A stretch of 8,072 nucleotides of DNA, taken from DATDRM01 sp035291705. Its GTDB lineage: Bacteria; Chloroflexota; Anaerolineae; Anaerolineales; UBA4823. The translations under genes and the position numbers were made by a program. Below, one piece after another: positions 1 through 6,543 of this stretch. Within the stretch, counting starts at the first letter, position 1, and every line of letters starts with the position of its first letter. The notes beneath the pieces are model-generated. The model was not told the DNA's origin and did not search any database. It was given only the letters and a program-made list of their open reading frames with translations. Location of the stretch: the NCBI GenBank assembly GCA_035291705.1, contig DATDRM010000136.1, forward strand, positions 1-8,072, read 5' to 3'.

Positions 1-20
1 ACACGCTCACGTTGCACCAT
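1..20 (-). CDS. 5' end of a divergent gene (partial, unknown product)
   Basis: Read on the minus strand, an ATG at 20-18 is preceded by an AAGGA Shine-Dalgarno-like sequence and, further upstream, by a good sigma70 promoter (81-110). Only six full codons (MVQRER) lie in the window, so no product can be named. A GTG immediately after the ATG would sit slightly better spaced from the AAGGA and is an alternative start. The call rests on promoter plus ribosome binding site plus start codon, not on protein homology. Confidence 0.35.
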
Positions 21-80
21 AGTTCCTTCACCCGGTAAAAAATAAATGTCACCGTCCTTCGATTGGCGGTTAACAGGTGA

Positions 81-110
81 AGAATAGCACAAATTTAGGG
101 CAAAAGTCAA
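81..110 (-). promoter_or_regulatory. sigma70-type promoter for the divergent gene
   Basis: On the minus strand there is a -35 box TTGACT (110-105), an 18-bp spacer and a -10 box TATTCT (86-81). Transcription would start near 74 and give a leader of roughly 50 nt before the putative start codon at 20. It is back to back with the valS promoter, in an AT-rich intergenic stretch. Confidence 0.5.
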
Positions 111-149
111 GAGACTATTACATAATTTAACTTAAATTTCCACAAACTG

Positions 150-178
150 TTGACTTGCGATATCAATTTATGTATAAT
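150..178 (+). promoter_or_regulatory. sigma70-type promoter of the valS T-box transcript
   Basis: The -35 box TTGACT (150-155) and a perfect -10 box TATAAT (173-178) are separated by 17 bp. The start site should lie around 184-187, just upstream of T-box Stem I, giving a leader of about 360 nt before the valS start codon. Confidence 0.8.
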
Positions 179-185
179 GTGCCCA

Positions 186-502
186 TCCATTGAAAACATC
201 TGTCTCTCTCTGGGAGGAGTAGGCGAAGAAGGCGCTGACAGAGAAGGAGTGGCCATCGGCTGAGAGCCCCCGCAGTCGCCTGACGCCGAATGTCGCTCAG
301 AACAGCTGCCGCAGAAATCGATTTTCCCACGTGTTCTTTGGAATAAATCGAGAGTAGACCGGCACGGGCAGCCCGTTATCGCGAAACCCTGATCATGGTC
401 AGGGTGAGAAGAGCGCTGCGGCGGACACGCCCAGCGAAGTGAGGTGGTACCGCGGAAGGGCACCCTTTCGTCCTCATTTGGGACGGAAGGGTTTATTAAT
501 TT
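186..502 (+). ncRNA. T-box leader (tRNA-Val-sensing riboswitch) of valS
   Basis: This leader should bind uncharged tRNA-Val and let transcription read into valS when valine charging is low. The Stem I specifier loop is recognisable: AGTA (218-221) then GGCG (222-225) pairs with CGCC (284-287), followed by GAA (288-290). The codon GTC at 292-294 is in the specifier position and encodes valine, matching the downstream gene. A 7-bp hairpin (arms 386-392 and 399-405) and a short ACGGG/CCCGT hairpin (364-376) lie between Stem I and the T-box. The T-box core aggtggtaccgcgg is at 442-455. Its bulge TGGTACC (445-451) begins with TGGT, complementary to an ACCA tRNA 3' end. The antiterminator pairs 440-444 and 452-454 with 469-476, which excludes the terminator at 462-492. 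The transcription start is inferred from the promoter, so the 5' edge is approximate. Confidence 0.95.
462..502 (+). terminator. intrinsic terminator of the T-box leader (attenuator)
   Basis: Arms 462-473 and 481-492 form a 12-bp stem with one G-U pair and a 7-nt loop (474-480), followed by a U-rich tail (493-502). The 5' arm overlaps the 3' half of the antiterminator (469-476), so the two structures are mutually exclusive, as in a transcriptional T-box. Confidence 0.87.
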
Positions 503-547
503 CAGTGAGTCGAGATATCGTGTTCCAATCAAAAAAGGTCTAATAAA

Positions 548-3310
548 ATGCCAATATCAACTCTACCGAAAGCCTACGACTTTAAATCAACCGAAAAGCG
601 AATTTACGCCTGGTGGGAGCAGAACGGCTACTTCAAGCCATCCAACGATCCCAACCGGCCGGAGTTCGACCCAAACCGCAAGCCCTTCGTCATTTCCATT
701 CCTCCACCCAATGTGACGGGCGAGCTTCACCTGGGCCATGCCATGTTTGTCTCGATGGAAGATCTGATGATCCGCTACCAGCGTATGAAAGGCGTCCCTG
801 CCCTGTGGGTACCGGGGAGCGACCACGCCGGCATTGCCACTCAGCTCCAGGTAGAGAAATCCCTGGCCAATGAAGGCTTGACTCGCGAGCAGCTCGGGCG
901 GGAGGAATTCCTGCGCCGCACCTGGGCCTGGAAGGAGAAATTCGGCGGTATCATCACCGGGCAGATCCGTCGCCTGGGGGCTTCCTGCGATTGGGGACGC
1001 GAGCGTTTCACCCTGGACGAGGGCCTCTCACGCGCCGTGCGCGAGGCTTTCGTGCGCCTTTATGAGAAGGGGTTGATCTACCGCGGGCCGCGCCTGATCA
1101 ACTGGTCGCCGGGCTTAAAAACTGCCGTATCGGATCTGGAAGTCGAATATTTTGAAGAGCCTGGAACCCTATATTACTTTAAATACATGCTCGCCGGATC
1201 AGATAAAGCCTTCATCCCGGTCGCTACCACCCGCCCCGAGACCATCCTGGGGGATACCGCGGTGGCCGTCCACCCAGAAGACGCGCGTTACAAGGAATTC
1301 GTCGGGAAGAAGGTGATCGTACCGATCCTGGGGCGGGGGATCCCCGTCATCACCGATGAGTACGTGGACCGCGAGTTCGGCGGCGGGGCGCTGAAAATCA
1401 CCCCTGGGCATGACCCAAATGACTACGCCATCAGCCTGCGCCACGCGCTGCCGGTCATCTCGATGCTGGACGAAGCCGCGCGCGTCAACGCCAACGGCGG
1501 GCCTTATGCCGGGCAGGATCGCTTCACAGCCCGGGTCAACCTGTGGGAAGACATGCGCACGGCCGGCCTGGTGATCAAAGAAGAGCCATACACGCTCAAT
1601 ATCCCCCGCACCCAGCGCGGCGGCGAGATCGTCGAACCGATGATCTCCACCCAATGGTTCGTGCGCATCGCGCCTCTGGCGCAAGCCGCCCTGGAAGCGG
1701 TGCGCGATGGGCGCATCCGCATCATCCCGGAACGGTTTAGCAAGGTGTATTTTAACTGGCTGGAGAACATCGAAGACTGGTGCATCTCTCGCCAGCTGTG
1801 GTGGGGGCATCGCATCCCGGTGTGGTACTGCCAGCAGTGCGCTGAAATGACCGCCGCCCGAGAAGACCCGATCAGTTGTAGTCATTGCGGCAGCGCGGAC
1901 ATCGTCCAGGACCCAGACGTGCTCGACACGTGGTTCTCGGCCGGCCTGTGGCCCTTCTCCACCCTGGGCTGGCCGGAGGAGACTCCTGACTACCGATACT
2001 TCTATCCCACCTCTGTCATGGAAACCGGCTATGACATCTTATTCTTCTGGGTGGCGCGCATGATCATGTTCGGGCTGGAGTTCACCGGAGAGATCCCCTT
2101 CCACACGGTTTACCTGCACGGCTTGATCCGCGACGAAAACAGCCGGAAGATGAGCAAGTCCTATGGGAATGTGATCGACCCGCTGCTGGTGATGGACGAG
2201 CTGGGTACGGACGCCTTGCGCTTCACCTTGCTGGTTGGCTCCACACCGGGCAACGATACGAACTTGAGCATCAAAAAGGTCGAGGCCAACCGCAACTTCG
2301 CCAACAAGGCGTGGAACGCCGCCCGCTTTGTGATCGCTTCACTGCAGGGGATTGGCGATCAGCCAATCGGGGATCAGCGATCAGGGAATTCAGGATTGCC
2401 TGCGCAACCCCTAACTCCTAACTCCTATCCCCTAAATTTAACCCTCGCTGATTCGTGGATCCAAGCGCGGCTGAGGAGCTTGGTGCGCGATGCTGAGCGC
2501 CTCTTCCAGGGCTACCAGCCCGGGGAGGCAGGTCGCCAGGTTTACGAGTTCTTCTGGAGCGAATTCGCCGACTGGTACATCGAGATCGCCAAGCTGCAAC
2601 TGGCCGAGGGCGGTCAGGTTGGGACCACCACTGTCCACACTCTGGTGCATGTCCTGGACGCCTGCCTGCGCCTGCTACACCCCTTCACCCCCTTCGTCAC
2701 CGAGGAGATCTGGGGTCACTTGAAGGGCGCGGTCACAGAAATCGCCCCGGGGCTATCCCCCGCCGGTGGTTGGGAAGAGGCCCTGATCGTGGCTCGCTGG
2801 CCGGAGCCGACTCCCGCAGACGCTTGGGAAACCCGGGCTGTCGCCGATTTCACCCTGGTAATGGACGTGGTGCGCGCCATCCGCAACCTGCGCGCCGAGA
2901 AAAACGTTCCCCCCCGGCGGCGCATCCCCGCCGTCCTGGTCGGTGGCGAACGCACCCCCATCCTGCGCCAGCAGGGTGCCGCCATTGCCACCCTGGCGAA
3001 ACTGGAGATCGATCACCTCGCTATAATCGAGGCCTTGCAAGACAAACCCGAGGGTCACATCGCCCTGGTGGTTGGCCCGGTGGAGATCTACCTGCCGCTG
3101 GCTGAATTGGTCGACACCGCAGAGCAACGCGCCCGCCTGGAGAAAGACCTGGGCGAGGCGGAATCCCAGATCCAGCGCTTAGAGGCCTTGCTGGCGGGGC
3201 CGTTCGCCGAGAAAGCTCCGCCTCCCTTAGTAGAGAAAGAGCGCGAGAAGCTGGCCGGTTACCGCGAAACCGCGGACAAGCTCCGGGCGCAACTCGCGGA
3301 TAAAGTATAA
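548..3310 (+). CDS. valS: valine--tRNA ligase (ValRS)
   Basis: This class I aminoacyl-tRNA synthetase charges tRNA-Val with valine in the cytoplasm. The 920 residues are close to the usual bacterial length. The HIGH motif is HLGH at 61-64, inside PPPNVTGELHLGHAM. The CP1 editing domain carries TTRPET from about 227 and GDTAVAVHP just after it. A CxxC...CxxC zinc knuckle is at C428/C431/C444/C447. KMSKS is at 534-538. The C-terminal coiled-coil tRNA arm spans about 857-918 and contains the FAEKAP motif. The ATG at 548 is preceded by AAAGG (534-538) with a 9-nt spacer. Upstream is a T-box with a GUC specifier, so expression should respond to uncharged tRNA-Val. One oddity is that residues about 600-631, between the catalytic and anticodon-binding domains, are encoded by repeat-like DNA and look about 20 residues longer than I expect for this linker. 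Confidence 0.98.
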   Translation: MPISTLPKAYDFKSTEKRIYAWWEQNGYFKPSNDPNRPEFDPNRKPFVISIPPPNVTGELHLGHAMFVSMEDLMIRYQRMKGVPALWVPGSDHAGIATQLQVEKSLANEGLTREQLGREEFLRRTWAWKEKFGGIITGQIRRLGASCDWGRERFTLDEGLSRAVREAFVRLYEKGLIYRGPRLINWSPGLKTAVSDLEVEYFEEPGTLYYFKYMLAGSDKAFIPVATTRPETILGDTAVAVHPEDARYKEFVGKKVIVPILGRGIPVITDEYVDREFGGGALKITPGHDPNDYAISLRHALPVISMLDEAARVNANGGPYAGQDRFTARVNLWEDMRTAGLVIKEEPYTLNIPRTQRGGEIVEPMISTQWFVRIAPLAQAALEAVRDGRIRIIPERFSKVYFNWLENIEDWCISRQLWWGHRIPVWYCQQCAEMTAAREDPISCSHCGSADIVQDPDVLDTWFSAGLWPFSTLGWPEETPDYRYFYPTSVMETGYDILFFWVARMIMFGLEFTGEIPFHTVYLHGLIRDENSRKMSKSYGNVIDPLLVMDELGTDALRFTLLVGSTPGNDTNLSIKKVEANRNFANKAWNAARFVIASLQGIGDQPIGDQRSGNSGLPAQPLTPNSYPLNLTLADSWIQARLRSLVRDAERLFQGYQPGEAGRQVYEFFWSEFADWYIEIAKLQLAEGGQVGTTTVHTLVHVLDACLRLLHPFTPFVTEEIWGHLKGAVTEIAPGLSPAGGWEEALIVARWPEPTPADAWETRAVADFTLVMDVVRAIRNLRAEKNVPPRRRIPAVLVGGERTPILRQQGAAIATLAKLEIDHLAIIEALQDKPEGHIALVVGPVEIYLPLAELVDTAEQRARLEKDLGEAESQIQRLEALLAGPFAEKAPPPLVEKEREKLAGYRETADKLRAQLADKV
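2346..2435 (+). repeat. 7-nt-periodic repeat with inverted ends, inserted in frame within valS
   Basis: The left part contains G-rich units such as GGGGATT (2347-2353) and GGCGATC (2354-2360), three copies of GATCAG (2357, 2372, 2379), and a perfect 7-bp hairpin (2350-2356 with 2362-2368). The right part is four consecutive C-rich 7-nt units of the form CYCCTAW (2408-2435). The ends AGGGGATTGG (2346-2355) and CCTATCCCCT (2424-2433) are inverted with 9 of 10 matches. It translates without a stop into a Gly/Pro/Gln/Asn-rich linker (about residues 600-631). It resembles the short tandem heptanucleotide repeats usually found between genes in some bacteria. Origin by insertion is an inference. Confidence 0.55.
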
Positions 3311-3354
3311 TCGGCTGCACATCAAACCCCGTACATCCTGTGGAGTAATCTCCT

Positions 3355-3840
3355 ATGAATAAAACCGAAATCATCACCAAACTAGAAGGAGGTCGTGAGC
3401 AGTTCCTGGACGCGATCGAAGGTTTATCCGAAGATGACCTGCAGCAGCCGGGGGTGATGGGCGATTGGTCGGTAAAGGATATCCTGGTGCACGTGGCCCG
3501 CTGGGAGACCGAGCTGGTCAAGTTGTTGTGGCAGGCCAGCCAGGGGCAGAAGCCAACCAGCTCCCTTGTCTCCTCGACCTCTGTGGACGAATTGAACGCC
3601 CGCTGGTACCAGGAATCCCGCGCCCGTCCTTTAAGACTCGCCCTGGAAGATTTTCACGGCGTGCGTACCCAAACGATGCGCAGGGTCGAGGAGCTACCAG
3701 AGAAGGCTTTCAATGACCTCCATTACTACCGTTGGCTCGATAACCAGCCGCTTTGGGAGTGGATCGCTGGCGACAGCTTCGACCATGAAGCTGAGCACGA
3801 GGCTCAAATCCGCGCCTGGCGGGCAGAGAGAGGAGTGTGA
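3355..3840 (+). CDS. ClbS/DfsB family (DinB-like four-helix bundle) protein
   Basis: The 161-residue protein has the profile of the ClbS/DfsB (DUF1706) branch of the DinB/YfiT-like superfamily. It starts with an amphipathic helix, then carries GDWSVKDILVHVARWE (36-51) and ends in FDHEAEHEAQIRAW (142-155). H46 with H144 and H148 matches the superfamily's three-histidine metal site (one His on helix 2, HxxxH on helix 4). ClbS protects colibactin producers by modifying the genotoxin; other members are bacillithiol- or mycothiol-type transferases or are uncharacterised. The substrate here is unknown. The ATG at 3355 has GGAG at 3342-3345 (9-nt spacer). It starts 44 nt after valS with no terminator between them, so co-transcription is likely. 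The next gene's ribosome binding site lies within its last codons. Confidence 0.88.
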   Translation: MNKTEIITKLEGGREQFLDAIEGLSEDDLQQPGVMGDWSVKDILVHVARWETELVKLLWQASQGQKPTSSLVSSTSVDELNARWYQESRARPLRLALEDFHGVRTQTMRRVEELPEKAFNDLHYYRWLDNQPLWEWIAGDSFDHEAEHEAQIRAWRAERGV

Positions 3841-3843
3841 AGG

Positions 3844-4719
3844 TTGAAATTCGGCGTCGTTTACCCCCAAACCGAATTCGGCGATGACCCGATCGCCATT
3901 CGAGACTACGCCCAGACTGCAGAAGGCCTGGGCTTTACACACATTATCGCCTATGATCACGTCTTAGGCGCCAACCCGGAGCGTCCCGGCGGCTGGCAAG
4001 GCCCATATACTTTCCAGTCGCCATTCCAGGAACCCTTCCTGCTGTTCAGCTACATGGCGGGGGTCACCCAAAAGCTGGAGTTCGCTCCCGGGATCATTAT
4101 CTTGCCGCAACGCCAGACAGCCCTGGTCGCCAAGCAGGCCGCCACTCTGGACGTATTGAGCGGCGGCCGCCTGCGCCTGGGAGTGGGGCTGGGATGGAAC
4201 CAGGTCGAATACCTCGCCCTGGGCGAGGATTTCCACACCCGCGGCCGGCGGATTGAAGAACAAGTCAAGCTGTTGCGCCTGCTGTGGACCCAGCCGCTGG
4301 TGAATTTCACCGGTCGCTGGCACACCATCCCTGATGCCGGGATCAACCCCCTGCCGGTGCAGCACCCGATCCCGATCTGGTTCGGCGGCCATTCCGAACA
4401 GGCGCTGGACCGGATGGCTCGCCTGGGCGATGGTTGGATGACCAACTTTCGCACACCGGAAGCCGCCCAGCCGGCGCTGGAGCAGATAGAACGCTCCCTG
4501 GCCGAAGCCGGGAGAGCACGCGCCAGTTTTGGCTTCGAAGCGCGTATACCGTTCGGCGATGGCAATTCGGCCACCTGGGAGAACCTGATCCAGGGCTGGC
4601 AGGCCGCCGGAGCGACGCATATCTCCTTTAACACGATGGGGTGTGGTTTTGACACCCCGGCCAAGCACCTGGCGGCGATCAGAAAGTTCGCCGCGCACGT
4701 TCAACTTCCCGGAAGTTGA
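3844..4719 (+). CDS. LLM class F420-dependent oxidoreductase (luciferase-like TIM barrel)
   Basis: This 291-residue protein belongs to the bacterial luciferase-like/F420-dependent oxidoreductase superfamily, probably the TIGR03619-type group. Visible hallmarks are the N-terminal MKFGVVYPQTEFG, GLGFTHIIAYDHV (28-40), LPQRQTALVAKQAATLDVL (87-105), GGRLRLGVGLGWN (107-119), the helix GRRIEEQVKLLRLLW (134-148) and PIPIWFGGHSEQALDRMARL (175-194). Such enzymes bind F420 or FMN and carry out hydride transfer on a small organic substrate, which cannot be predicted here. The start is TTG at 3844. AGGAG at 3831-3835 lies 8 nt upstream, and the only nearby upstream alternative in frame, a GTG at 3835, is followed at once by TGA. 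The start lies 3 nt after the dfsB-like stop, so translational coupling is likely. F420 use is inferred from the family only. Confidence 0.92.
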   Translation: MKFGVVYPQTEFGDDPIAIRDYAQTAEGLGFTHIIAYDHVLGANPERPGGWQGPYTFQSPFQEPFLLFSYMAGVTQKLEFAPGIIILPQRQTALVAKQAATLDVLSGGRLRLGVGLGWNQVEYLALGEDFHTRGRRIEEQVKLLRLLWTQPLVNFTGRWHTIPDAGINPLPVQHPIPIWFGGHSEQALDRMARLGDGWMTNFRTPEAAQPALEQIERSLAEAGRARASFGFEARIPFGDGNSATWENLIQGWQAAGATHISFNTMGCGFDTPAKHLAAIRKFAAHVQLPGS

Positions 4720-4733
4720 GAGCTGGATATGAT

Positions 4734-5525
4734 ATGAAGATCACCTTACCTGAATTTACCATAGCCTATGAAGACCAGGGCAGCGGACTGCCCATACTCT
4801 TCATCCACGGCTTCCCGCTCAATCGCAGGATGTGGGCGCCGCAAATCGAGCAGCTCTCTGGCGCGGGGCGAGTGCTGGCTCCAGACTTGCGCGGTCATGG
4901 AGAGACTTTGCCTACCCCAGCCCCCTACTCCATGGACATGCTGGCCGACGACTGCGCGGCCTTCCTGGAGGCGACTGGCGTTACCCAGCCGGTCGTGGTG
5001 TGCGGGCTATCGATGGGCGGCTATATCACCCTGGCTTTCTACCGCCGCCACCGTCCGCTCGTCGCCGGGCTGGTCCTGGCTGCCACCCGCGCCGGCGCCG
5101 ATACTCCCGAGGGCAGGGCCAACCGCGACAAAGCGGCCGGGCAGGTGCGGGAACTCGGCATCCGCGCCGTGGTCGACAGCATGCTGCCCAAGATGATGGC
5201 GCCCATAACATATGCCAGCAACCCTGAACTGGTGGCGCGCGTCGAGGAGATTATGGCGGACACTTCGCAGGAAGGGATGGTGGCAGCTTTGCTGGGCATG
5301 AAGGAGCGCCCCGATTCTACGCCTATGCTCGAGCAGATCGACGCGCCGACCCTGATCGTGCACGGTTTAGACGACCAGCTGATCCCGGTCAAAGAGGCCG
5401 AGGTCATGCACGCGGCGATTAAGAATTCGCAGTTGCATCTCCTGCAGGACGCCGGCCATCTCCTCAACCTCGAACAACCCGCGCTGTTCAACCAGGTGAT
5501 GGGCGATTTCCTGGAGTCTTTCTAA
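4734..5525 (+). CDS. alpha/beta hydrolase
   Basis: The 263-residue protein is a single-domain alpha/beta-hydrolase-fold enzyme. From the ATG at 4734 it shows the oxyanion-hole motif FIHGFP (23-28), DLRGHGET (51-58), the nucleophile elbow GLSMGG with S93, the acid D214 in VHGLDDQLIP and the catalytic H242 in DAGHLLNLEQP. The triad is therefore complete. The overall pattern is that of small esterase/3-oxoadipate enol-lactonase-like hydrolases; the substrate is not predictable. The start is somewhat uncertain. TTG at 4716 overlaps the previous stop and would add six residues, but the N-terminus MKITLPEFTIAYEDQGSG is the natural family start. The ribosome binding site at 4734 is weak (GGA at 4725-4727). 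The stop is 1 nt from the next start codon, and GGAG for that gene lies inside this one. Confidence 0.93.
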   Translation: MKITLPEFTIAYEDQGSGLPILFIHGFPLNRRMWAPQIEQLSGAGRVLAPDLRGHGETLPTPAPYSMDMLADDCAAFLEATGVTQPVVVCGLSMGGYITLAFYRRHRPLVAGLVLAATRAGADTPEGRANRDKAAGQVRELGIRAVVDSMLPKMMAPITYASNPELVARVEEIMADTSQEGMVAALLGMKERPDSTPMLEQIDAPTLIVHGLDDQLIPVKEAEVMHAAIKNSQLHLLQDAGHLLNLEQPALFNQVMGDFLESF

Positions 5526-5526
5526 T

Positions 5527-6282
5527 ATGGCAATCCAAATCGACCCAGAAGGAAATGAAATCGCCGCCCTGCTCGATCTCGCCGGCGATTTCACCGGTAA
5601 GAACGTGCTGGAGATCGGCAGCGGTGACGGACGCCTGACCTGGCGCTACGCCGGCCGGGCTGAGCATGTGATCGGCATCGAGCCCAACGCAGACAAAATG
5701 TCCCTGGCAGAGAAGAACATGCCGGCCAGCCTGCGCGAGCGGGTGGAGATGCGGGTTCAAGACCTGCTCCAATTCGCGGCAGAGATGGAAGCCTTGATTC
5801 CTCCTCTCAGGTTTGATCTGGCGATCCTATCCTGGTCGCTTTGATGAATGGAACCGGTGGGCATGGTGCATGCCCTGGAGACGGTTCACGGTCTGTTGAA
5901 ACCGGATGGGCGGCTGATCGACATCCACCCCAGCGGCGAACCCCCGCCGTTTATCGTGCGCAGCGGGGAGCGCTCTGAAATCGCTGGCTGGCTCGAGGAA
6001 ACGGATGACTTCATCGAATACCGGCAGGCCGAGGCGGCCCTGACTCAAGCGGTGAGCGACCGGCTGTTCACCGTCGAACGCCGGAGCACATTTCTATTCA
6101 ACCTCTACGCCGACACGTTCGCTGAATTAAGCGCCTACCTGGAGGCGAATTGGTCCGACGCGGTCATCCCATCCGATACGGCTGCGCACGCCAAAGCGCT
6201 GCAAAAAACCGCCCGAGGGAAGACAGAGGTATTGCTCCGCGAACAAGTCTGGATCTCCCGTCTGAGGCCAGAACACAGGTAG
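5527..6282 (+). CDS. class I SAM-dependent methyltransferase with tandem in-frame UGA codons (candidate Sec-Sec selenoprotein)
   Basis: One frame of 251 codons runs from ATG 5527 (GGAG at 5513-5516) to TAG 6280-6282, broken only by TGA TGA at 5842-5847 (codons 106-107). Before them are SAM motif I VLEIGSGDG (27-35), acidic GIEPNADK (50-57) and beta-4 FDLAILSWSL (96-105). After them come MEPVGMVHALETVHG, LLKPDGRLIDIHP (beta-5) and an intact C-terminal domain. In ordinary class I methyltransferases two residues (often HH) follow beta-4 here, so reading the UGAs as two amino acids restores the fold without gaps. A SECIS-like hairpin follows at once. I infer recoding to selenocysteine. A pseudogene, or two separately translated halves (an ATG sits directly after the stops, without a ribosome binding site), cannot be excluded. 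UGA is not generally reassigned, because it ends other genes here (3838-3840, 4717-4719). The substrate is unknown. Confidence 0.7.
5842..5887 (+). promoter_or_regulatory. candidate bacterial SECIS element with the two UGA codons
   Basis: After TGA TGA (5842-5847) and one codon, a nested stem-loop forms. The lower stem GAACCG (5851-5856) pairs with CGGTTC (5882-5887). The upper stem GGGCATG (5859-5865) pairs with CATGCCC (5869-5875). A 2/6-nt internal loop separates them, and the apical loop is GTG (5866-5868), flanked by a further G. Both helices are perfect Watson-Crick. The apical GU starts 18 nt after the second UGA and 21 nt after the first. By my count the E. coli fdhF SECIS loop also begins 18 nt after its UGA, and the 17-nt upper hairpin has the same length. 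A bulged U as in fdhF is not evident. The role is inferred. Confidence 0.6.
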
Positions 6283-6284
6283 GA

Positions 6285-6462
6285 AAAACCCATAACACCC
6301 CACGGCTTTAACAAAGTAGCTTGACAATTCGGCATGTCATTGCGAACCCAGCGCCCTTTGCCGGGTGAAGCAATCCCCTGGCATGGAAGGGGGCTGCTTC
6401 GTCGGGCAAAAACCGCCCTCCTCGCAGCGACACCCGACTTTGTCAAAACCCTCATAACACCC
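6285..6462 (+). repeat. direct repeats flanking the palindromic element
   Basis: AAAACC followed by CATAACACCC occurs at 6285-6300. It recurs at 6445-6462, with CT between the two blocks. In addition TTGACAAT occurs at 6321-6328 and 6463-6470. An outer inverted pair, 6307-6317 with 6437-6447 (10 of 11), lies just inside. The pattern suggests insertion with duplication of flanking sequence, or two degenerate units. This accounts for most of the 261-bp gap between the methyltransferase and the VOC gene. Confidence 0.5.
6335..6432 (+). repeat. 98-bp palindromic dispersed repeat (MITE/REP-like)
   Basis: The ends TGTCATTGCGA (6335-6345) and TCGCAGCGACA (6422-6432) are imperfect inverted copies. 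Inside them GAAGCAATCCCC (left arm) mirrors GGGGGCTGCTTC (right arm). The wording TGTCATTGCGA...GAAGCAATC and its mirror is one I recognise from intergenic repeats dispersed in many bacterial genomes, including Chloroflexota. No protein is encoded. As RNA it would fold into a long hairpin and may limit read-through from the methyltransferase gene. Confidence 0.8.
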
Positions 6463-6491
6463 TTGACAATATAGAACATACGTACTAAAAT
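6463..6491 (+). promoter_or_regulatory. sigma70-type promoter of the VOC gene
   Basis: A consensus -35 box TTGACA (6463-6468), a 17-bp spacer and a -10 box TAAAAT (6486-6491) precede the VOC gene. The start site would be about 6498, giving a leader of about 45 nt that ends in the strong ribosome binding site AAAGGAG (6529-6535). The -35 box directly abuts the right-hand direct repeat. Confidence 0.75.
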
Positions 6492-6543
6492 AAATTCGCC
6501 CCAGTTCTATCCAAATATCTTAAATCCCAAAGGAGAGTTACCC

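Noticed and set aside
107..532. 141-residue minus-strand open frame opposite the leader
   Set aside because: It lies entirely over the T-box and its promoter, has no recognisable protein features, and its composition follows the structured RNA.
1199..1885. 228-residue minus-strand open frame inside valS
   Set aside because: It is a GC-rich antisense shadow of a well-conserved synthetase region, with no family resemblance and no ribosome binding site.
5842..5847. Genome-wide reassignment of UGA to an amino acid
   Set aside because: UGA ends the dfsB-like, oxidoreductase and VOC genes at sensible positions, and no other gene in the window has an internal UGA.
5842..5847. Simple stop-codon readthrough
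   Set aside because: Two consecutive stops would make near-cognate readthrough very inefficient; a SECIS-directed mechanism or gene inactivation is more plausible.
5848..6282. Independent 144-residue gene starting at the ATG just after the tandem stops
   Set aside because: It is in the same frame as the upstream half, has no ribosome binding site, and would begin in the middle of a Rossmann fold. One recoded frame explains the sequence better. It remains possible as a split gene.
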